From assembly GCF_000350225.1 (NCBI RefSeq), contig NW_005179180.1, positions 1-64,000 of the forward strand: a stretch of DNA of 64,000 nucleotides. The letters run 5' to 3'. Origin of the DNA: Chondrus crispus. Taxonomy: Eukaryota; Rhodophyta; Florideophyceae; Gigartinales; Gigartinaceae. Position numbers and translations under genes: made by a program. Under the pieces are notes generated by a model. That model ran no database searches. It saw only the letters and a list, made by a program, of their open reading frames with translations, and was not told the origin of the DNA. Position 1 is the first letter of the stretch; every line of letters starts with the position of its first letter. Below are positions 56,507 to 64,000 of this stretch, one piece after another.

Positions 56507-57155
56507 TGTAGTGCACTGTACTCGGTACCGGGACAGCTGTCCTGATCGGCCAAAAATCACGCTCGCCGCCACCACGTGTACCACGGGTACACGTGGACTC
56601 CCCTGCCGCTCTGCCGGACCTCCCCGTGGACACGTGTAATCCCTCCGCGACCCATAGGGCCTATGAGGGCTGTACTTGGTCCCCTCGGGGCTACACCCGT
56701 TATTTCCTAGTTATTCTAATTTACAGTATAATTTAGCTTCGCCATTACGGCGACGGGGGACTATATAGTCAACCCGATTATCAAAGTAAAGAGGCACGAA
56801 GCCTCGGGTCTTTTACCTTGGTTTCTGGATTCCAGGTTGTAGCCTCGACTCGGTACTGGCTCGCCCATACCGACCGAGCCATCTACACCCCCTGGAATCC
56901 CAACTGCCTTCCCCGCGCGCGTCGATCACCTCGCGCGAGACCTACGTCAACTACTGTGCTTTCCGTCCTGCTAGCTCTGTTTTTCTCTTAATTCCTCCCC
57001 CTTTTATTGCTGACTACCTTGCTACTTCCCTACCGCGCAAGCCGCGCCCGGATCCCGGTTCCGGTTATCCACCGGGTGGTCTCCCGAATTTCCTTACGCG
57101 TCCGAACGCGAGTCGCTCTGCCTACAGCCGCCACACGTGGCTGTAGTGCACGACA
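56507..57155 (+). repeat. 5' LTR of element D (649 bp)
   Basis: Begins TGTAGTGCAC and ends GTGCACGACA, inverse ends with one mismatch. A TATA-like GACTATATAGTC is at 56759-56770. Internal CACGTGTACC/GGTACACGTG words form a hairpin near 56572-56595. The end is fixed by the primer-binding site four bases further on. Confidence 0.8.
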
Positions 57156-57158
57156 TTT

Positions 57159-57176
57159 TGGTCTCCCGACCTAGAA
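57159..57176 (+). other. Primer-binding site of element D
   Basis: TGGTCTCCCGACCTAG after a short T spacer from the LTR end; the same word as in A, B and C. Confidence 0.8.
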
Positions 57177-57290
57177 ACAGTCGATACTCTCGTGCATCCG
57201 AGTGTCCTCTTTCTTCCCTGACCTACTTTCCCTTTCTATCTCTCCTACCTACGCTTTTCCCTCACGCACCGATCGTTAGGTGTATTCGCC

Positions 57291-59370
57291 ATGGTGACCG
57301 GCTCCGAGTCGTCCCATGACACTCGTCCGAGAGACGTCCCAGCGCCCGTCGCGGCGTGGATCATGCGGAACCGCCGCGAAGGACTCCGAGAAGCCGAGAG
57401 GTTCTCTCTCAACTTAATCGAGGAGAAACTCAACTCGCACACCGCCAAGATACGCGAGATGTTGGACAGCCTTGTTGCTGGTAAGATCGCTGCTCAGGCG
57501 GAGGCACAGTCCCAACAGGGACGTGATCGCCTCGCCGCACTAGAAGGCGTTCTAACTCGAGCGTGGCAGAAGGACATCGGGTCCACCGTCGACGAGACGC
57601 TCCTTCCCCTACGGGAGGAAGTAGATCGCCTGACGCAGGAAGTCAACGACCTCCGTCGGCGTAACCTCGCCTTGGAAACGGCGCAGGCACGACCCGCCCC
57701 CGGTAGACCGGACGAGTCGACCGCGTCGAAGCCAAAGACCCAACCCGCAGCTACATGCGTTACAACCGTTGGACGAAAATCTACTGTTCGCCGACGTCAC
57801 GAAATCGGCTCTCACGGCCGCCGGGATCCCGTTCCCCGATCCCATGACGATGGAGGGACAACGAGATCCTATCCCGGATCTAGCGGCCGCCCGAGGCCCG
57901 TCGCCAAGATCGTCCCGCGACAAGAAGGTCAAGACCGAAGGCCGCCGTCACAAGTCCGGCCACGGAAGCCGACCTGAACCGGAGGATTTCTCCGGTTACT
58001 CGGGGGGATCCCCGCCCTCAGCTTCAGAATCCGACTCCGATTCGGACTCCGAAGCCGAGGCATTCACGGTACCACAACCGACCTTCGGCCCTAAGGCGAA
58101 GGGTGTCACGGTGTGGAAACCGACCAACCATCGCTTCCGCGGCGCGTGTAATTATCGAGCTTACCGTCTCGTGAATACCGACCCCACCGTCGATGCAAAG
58201 GTGTACGCCACGACGCGTAAGCGCGTGCAATATCTCCTCGTCGTAATGGGAGAGTACAAGTTTAACGGGTCCGACCCGATCAAAGTCATCAGCTTTTTGG
58301 CTAGATGTAAGGAGAATTTCGACAACGCAGAAATGTCGGAGGCAATGGCTCTAATGGCCTTGCCGCATCTTCTCAACCCGCCGGCGAAGGAGGCGTACGA
58401 ATCCCATCGAGGATATTTCCGACGCAATCAAGGGATTGCGTCGTGGCCAGCAGCAGTGAACTGGTTGCTTCGTACGTATGCTACGAATATTCAGATCGAG
58501 CAAGCGCTCTCTGTGGTCCGGGATTTACGGCAAAAACCCGGCGAAGTTGAGACCGAGTATGCAACTCGTATGTTAACCGCCCTCGCGCGGTGTGGGGACA
58601 TCCATTCCCCCTATGAACGCACTACCCTGTTCATAGAGGGCCTCCTTCCGGCGATCAAGCCGTTGGTGCTCCAAGCAAGGGAGAATCGCCCCCGATCCTC
58701 ATTCGAGGACACGGTGGCCGAAGCCCGCGCTCAAGGGGCGGCCTACCGCGCGCAGACGGCTGGCGGAAGAAGACGCGTCGACTTCGCGAGACCCGCCGCC
58801 AAGCAAGTGTTGGCAATGGCAGACAGCATGCCCTCGTCGACAATCGCGGGTCTGACCCCGAGCTATCATACCGGCCTGGACGCCCAGAACTTCCTCGCCA
58901 ATGACGAGCCATTCGCAGCCGCAGCTGGGTCACCCTCATTTCCCACCGAGGGATCCTCATTCAACGACAAGGATTCGTTGTTCTACGGAGAGCGGCGGCC
59001 GACCTACAAGGACCCGCCCCGGCTTCCGAGACCGCGCGAGAAGTCTCCCGGGTGGGCCGGTCGAGAGGGAACCCGGGACATGAAGACACCTTCCCCGCAA
59101 ATCATCTGCTACACCTGCTACAAAGTCGGGGATCATATTAACCCCGACTGCAGCATGAAGGTGCGCGATGTGTCGCTCGTCCCTCATAATTTTGAGAAGC
59201 TCACGGCGGCACAGAAGGCCCGTGTTCCGGCAGACGCGTACTTGCGCGCTGTAGCCCTCCTCAGTTTCGAGGCGAATCGGCTGATCGTACCCGTCTTACC
59301 GTCGAAGTCTCCCTCCGCGTCGGAAAAGTCAAGCCCCCCGAGCGGTAGGACCGCACCTCCGAAAAACTAG
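57291..59370 (+). pseudogene. Element D: gag region (fossil)
   Basis: Starts at ATG 57291 in a strong context (GCCATGG). The first ~140 residues are Leu/Glu/Arg-rich and coiled-coil-like (LTQEVNDLRRRNLALE). A linker with an Asp/Ser repeat, then the capsid region (from about 58250, FNGSDPIKVISFLA), then a CCHC zinc knuckle (CYTCYKVGDHINPDC, about 59107-59150). Broken. Confidence 0.8.
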
Positions 59371-59414
59371 GAGACCCACAGCTGAAAATCGCTGACATTC
59401 CATCGCGGGACACC

Positions 59415-62400
59415 GTGTCACCTCCGCCCCCGAAGCCGGCGATCCGCGTCTTGGGGCGGAGACACGCTCGCGAAGCGAGCCCCTCCAACCCCGATCCGAC
59501 GGGCATGGGGACGCTCCGCCGACCGTGGCGTCTTAACAACGGGAGGCGCTCCCCCGACGACAAGGCCGTCGAGCCAGTTTTTACACTGTCTCGACGTAAT
59601 TACAAGGTCTACGCCGACCTTGGGATCACCACCTCCATCATGGTGCGTCAACTCACCATCCTGGACACGGGTGCCGGCTCCAATTTTGTCCGCGCCGACA
59701 CCCTGCCCAAAGGATGGGAGAGCTTAATCGAACCGGGGGAAGTCCCGACGATCGCTGACGCGAATGGGCGGCCGTTACGAACAAGCGGGACCATCACCCT
59801 CGTTGTTCGACTAGCCACTCGCACCATGAAATGCAAGTTCATCGTGTGCGAGCGCCTGGCAGCCCCCGTCATCCTGGGCTGTGACTTTAACGACAAGTTT
59901 GTCGAGGCCATCTATCCACGTCGGAACGTGGTCGAGCTCGATGACGGGACGAAAGTCCCCATCGTCAGAAAACCGGCAACTCGTCGAGCCAAAGCACCTC
60001 CGCTCCCCTCGGAGCAGGAGTATGAAAACGACCCGGGTCGAGTTTCCCCCAAACTCAAGGTTTCTCGTCCGGTTATCATACCACCCGGGACGCAAGCCTG
60101 GGTGCATGTGACCAACGGTCGAACGGGTCTTTCCGTATTGGAACCCAACCCGCAGTTATATGCGAAACACCGCGTCTCCCTGTCGAATGGGGTCGCGCAC
60201 ATCACCGCACTTCGAGAGTTCAAGGTCTTGGTAGCCAACTTCGCCTCAGCCCCAAAGCGCCTCTCGAAGAACCAGGTGCTGGGGTACGTTACCCCTCATC
60301 CGCGTGCCATGATACGCACCGCGATGCCTCTCGACGCCCTCCTAGCGGCGGAATTTACAGAAGGGGACAAGCCCCAATCTGAGAAGGGGGAGAAGCTCCC
60401 CCCGGCTCCGTCGAAGGAAGAACCCCAAGAATTTGACGCTGTCTCCCTCCAACATCTGCCGTCGCATGTCCGCACGCGAGTACGTGACATGCTTACGCCG
60501 TACTCACGTATGTGGAGTGGCGATCTAGGGGAAGTCCGGGCTACGCAGCACCGAATCGAACTCAACCCCGGCTCGAAGCCGTTTCGATGTCAGCCATATC
60601 GGGCTGGACCACGGTCTCGACAAGCCGAACAAGACGTCGTGGATGGGATGATCTCAAGCGGGGTCATCTCCCGATCACAATCAGAGTGGGCATCCCCGGT
60701 GGTTCTCATCCCCAAACCGGATGGATCCCTCCGCTTCTGCGTCGATTACAGACGTTTGAACGCGATGACAGTACGGGACACTTACCCGATTCCTCGCATG
60801 GACGAGTGTCTGGACTCGCTCGGCGAAGCGAACGTGTTCACAACTCTAGATTGTAACTCGGGTTATTGGCAAATCCCCGTGGCCGAAGAAGACCGTCCGA
60901 AAACCACGTTCACGTGTCATGCCGGTACCTATCAATTTAACCGAATGCCGTTCGGGCTAATGAACGCGCCCGCCACATTCCAACGGATGCTGGACATTCT
61001 CCTCTCCGGATACCGATGGAAGAGCTGCCTCATCTATCTAGATGACATTATCGTATTCTTGAAGGATCATGAAACTCATCTCAAGGACGTCAAGGTTATT
61101 CTCTCTGCGTTACAGCAAGAGGGGTTATCACTGAAATTGAACAGGTGTAAATTCTTTCAGGACTCCGTGGAGCACCTGGGCCACATCATTCGACCGGGGG
61201 AACTCCATGTACACCCGAAGAATGTCTCGGCCTTCGCCGAGGCCAAGCCGCCACGAACCCAGACCGAGCTCCGCTCGTTTCTGGGTATGTGTAACGTGTA
61301 CCGACGTTTCGTCGACCACTTCGTCAAGATTGCGGCGCCGTTGACGTCCATGCTCAAGAAGGGGGAGCCCGATCGGCTCCCCGAACTGGACGAAGACCGC
61401 AGGTCTGCCTTCGAAGCTCTGAAGACTTGCCTGATTTCCCCGCCGATCTTGCGACTACCGCGGCTAGGGCTACCGTATTCCCTCGACACGGATGCATCCG
61501 ACGCCCAACTCGGTTGCACGTTATTGCAGCAACACGAAGATGGTAACAGATACACTGTCGGGTTCTGGTCACGAACGCTCTCCTCGGCGGAAAGGAACTA
61601 TTCCACTACGGAGAAAGAATGTTTGGCCATTGTATGGGCCATTCAGACGCTGCGTCCGTACTTGGAACGCGAGCGATTCACGGTTAACACCGACCATCAT
61701 TCCCTTCGCTGGCTAATGAATCTCGCCGACACAAGCGGGCGTCTGGCACGGTGGCGCTTGCGCCTAGCCGAGTTTGACTTCGACGTCACGTACGTGAAGG
61801 GCATCAAGAATTGTCTCGCCGACGCCCTCAGTCGAATACCGTCTACAGGGGGCACAACCGTCCCTATCGACGAAGAAATACCGTGCTTCTCCGTTTTGGA
61901 GTTTCACGAAGACAAGCCGGAAGTGGAACCCGAGGAGTGGGACGACGACATTCACGACGGATGCTTCGCCCTCGCCCCCCGGCTTCTAAGGCCGCAATTA
62001 CACACGACGAGATTGTGCTCGCTCAACACTCCGACCCGTTCTGTAAGGAGATCGCTTCCCATCTTAAGAAGGGGGAGAGGGTGGCCCAAATTCGCCTCTC
62101 CAAGTTCTTCATGAACAAGGAAGGGGTACTTTGTCGGAAAGCGCACCTTGACGGTGTTGAGCAAATCGTCGTACCAACCACTCTGCGCGAGCGAGTGTTG
62201 TATCTGGCGCATTACCCCGCCGCCTCGGGACATCCCGGAGGCAGGCGTCTGTTCTACACATGAAGACAACGGTACTACTGGCCGAGTATGTCCGTCGACG
62301 CATACGCCACAGTCAGAAGGTGCTCCGACTGTGCGAAAGCTCGCATTAAATTGCGTAAGCACAACGCGAAGTTGAAAACGTTCCCTCCGATGGGACCCCT

Positions 62401-64000
62401 GGAGTTTATCGCTATTGACATCCTAGGCGAACTCCCCAGAACATCAAGAGGCAATCGATACCTCTTGGTAATATCTGATCGTTACTCAAAGCCGACCCGA
62501 ACGGTGCCGCTTAAGAGAATTACCGCCGAGACCGATGCTCAGGCGTTCGTCACACACTGGGTCTTCGTATACGGAGCCCCAGTGAAACTACTCTCCGACA
62601 ATGGGAGTCAATTCACGTCAGGGTTCTTCCTTGCCGTGTGCAAAATCCTCCGCGTCGAAAGCGTGTTCACCACAGCGTATCACCCACAAGCTAATGGACA
62701 AGTGGAGAGGTTCAACCGCACCCTGGTATCCTCCCTACGGCACTACTTAGCCGACAACCAACGCGATTGGGACCAGTTCACGGACTCGCTAACCTACGGT
62801 TACAATTGTACCGTGAATCGCATGATCGGTATGAAGCCGTTTGATCTCGTGTTATCTCGGACGCCGGCGCCGCTTTCCATCCAACAGACCCCTACTCTGG
62901 AACAGGACGTCTCGCGGACGCAATATAAGCTCCGTTTCTTAACGTGGTTGCGCGGGCTAATGTCAACAGCCCGCGACAGGCTGCTCGCCGGTTAAGACCG
63001 CTATAAACGCGATTTCGACAAGAGATTGCGAACGCCGACACCGCACTACTCAATAGGTGATCAAGTCCTCATCGAGCGAGAGACATCCCTGCGAGTGGAT
63101 GAGAAGACGGATAAGGACTGGGTCAATAACAAGTTGGCCCCCCGAACAGAAGGTCCGTTCCCGGTGGTGGCCCTTGACGAGCATACAGTGACCATCCTCA
63201 GGACGACGGGACTGAAGGATCGCGTCTCGAGAGACCGCATTGTTAAAGCCCCTCCTCTCCGGACCGAGCTCACTGAACCAACACCCCCTGAGGTGACCGT
63301 CCCCGTCGACGACGACGCGGAATTCGCGCCCCCAACGGCGACCCCACCGGGAGAGGATGACCTCGACCAACGTGGCACGAGTAGATCCCCTCCAGAGTCG
63401 ACCGACGTGGAGAGTCGGGACAATACTCGCAGCAGAAACGGGAGGGAGGACGCGACTAACCGCGCAGAAGAAACCCGACCCCCTCAGTCGAAACCCATGA
63501 TCCGGAACACGGGGAGTCCCCCAACAACCGGATTAATGGACGCCCTTCGAGGCGACTCACGTACCCGGATCATATCTCAACTGAATCCAAGATCCGCCCC
63601 TGTAGGCGAAAACCCCATACCAGAGGACGACGTCCCCCCTTCACAACCACCCTCGCGGTTGCAGTCACAGCTCCCTGTTGAGCCCCCGCGGCTCCCCGCA
63701 CAGGTGGGCGATACGCGAGACCGGACGGAGCAGACGAAAGAAGTTCCACAGTCCCCTCCAGTCCCTCTACATACGCGTACCGCGAAGGCGAGCCCTACGG
63801 CTCAGAACGCTTGCCCAACGACCGGCGCCCCGAACGGCGACGGGTCAGTGAGCAAACGAGCAAGTACCTTCACCAACAAGACACGTGACACGTGGGAAGG
63901 TCCTCATGGGAAAAATCAAGAGAAAATCTCCCGGGGCGAACGCACCATACCGGTGGTGATCACGGACTTCGCTCCCTGCTCCAATCGGACGCCTCCGGGT
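59415..64000 (+). pseudogene. Element D: pol region (fossil, partial at window edge)
   Basis: Protease (LDTGAGSNFV, about 59660), reverse transcriptase (FCVDYRRLNAM, YLDDIIVF; about 60730-61060), RNase H (SLDTDASDAQLGCTLL, about 61480, to 61830), integrase zinc region (about 62190-62350) and DDE core (IAIDILGELP, LLSDNGSQF, HPQANGQVERFNRTL; about 62410-62730), then a GPF-like linker (about 63140-63180). The last ~750 bases before the edge encode a low-complexity Pro/Thr/Arg-rich tail. Broken in a few places. Confidence 0.85.

Larger units (their letters stand above)
56507..64000 (+). mobile_element. LTR element D, Ty3/gypsy, broken, runs off the window
   Basis: 5' LTR 56507-57155, primer-binding site 57159-57176, gag 57291-59370, pol from about 59415 to the window edge. 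It is a different family from B/C, with a shorter LTR and about half-identical pol domains by eye, but it uses the same primer-binding site. Broken in about three or four places. The 3' LTR and any chromodomain lie outside. It interrupts element B; the five bases before it are GTGTA. Confidence 0.85.

Overview
This is nuclear DNA of a eukaryote. There are no bacterial operons or ribosome-binding sites, host genes are sparse, and the right-hand 38 kb is a pile of Ty3/gypsy LTR retroelements with chromovirus features. The best clue to the host is an intronless, GC-rich secreted protein with a Hedgehog-type Hint (Hog) domain but no Hedgehog signal domain (22893-23657). Such stand-alone Hog proteins are known from red algae, among other eukaryotes. 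Compact intron-poor genes in gene-poor, retroelement-rich DNA also fit a florideophyte red alga such as Chondrus. That placement is inference.

Region 1, about 1-24.6 kb, is host-like, gene-poor DNA. It holds one good unknown gene (8447-9496), the Hog gene, and a few doubtful open frames. It also holds many short repeats: a MITE-like element at the left edge (84-597), two smaller inverted-end elements near 21.4-22.3 kb, isolated perfect 19-22 bp hairpins, a dispersed GGTACCC palindrome, small tandem repeats, and a frequent TACTGTA/TACAGTA motif. Region 2, 24.65-25.95 kb, is a decayed pogo/Tigger-type DNA transposase whose 3' end abuts retroelement sequence.

Region 3, 25.95-64 kb, is nested LTR elements. 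Element A (minus strand, 25946-30307) keeps gag and protease and is cut off before reverse transcriptase. Its LTR (29716-30307) also has a polypurine tract on its outer side, so it looks shared with a second minus-strand element, A0 (30308-32404). The visible part of A0 is a post-pol stretch with an antisense reading frame. Element B (plus strand) starts at 32405. It is an old broken copy into whose chromodomain the young, whole-looking 13.1-kb element C (minus strand, 40275-53417) has inserted, with a perfect 5-bp target duplication CCGCG. B resumes at 53418 and runs to 56506, where element D (plus strand, another family) begins and continues past the window edge. B's own 3' LTR should lie beyond the window.

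Element C has near-identical LTRs, an open gag and an open pol in the -1 frame with a C-terminal chromodomain. It also has an unusual 4.2-kb region between pol and the 3' LTR, with no long sense gene but exon-like signals on the opposite strand. A0 shows antisense coding in the equivalent place. A fast-evolving antisense gene in these algal chromoviruses is the most interesting hypothesis in the window.
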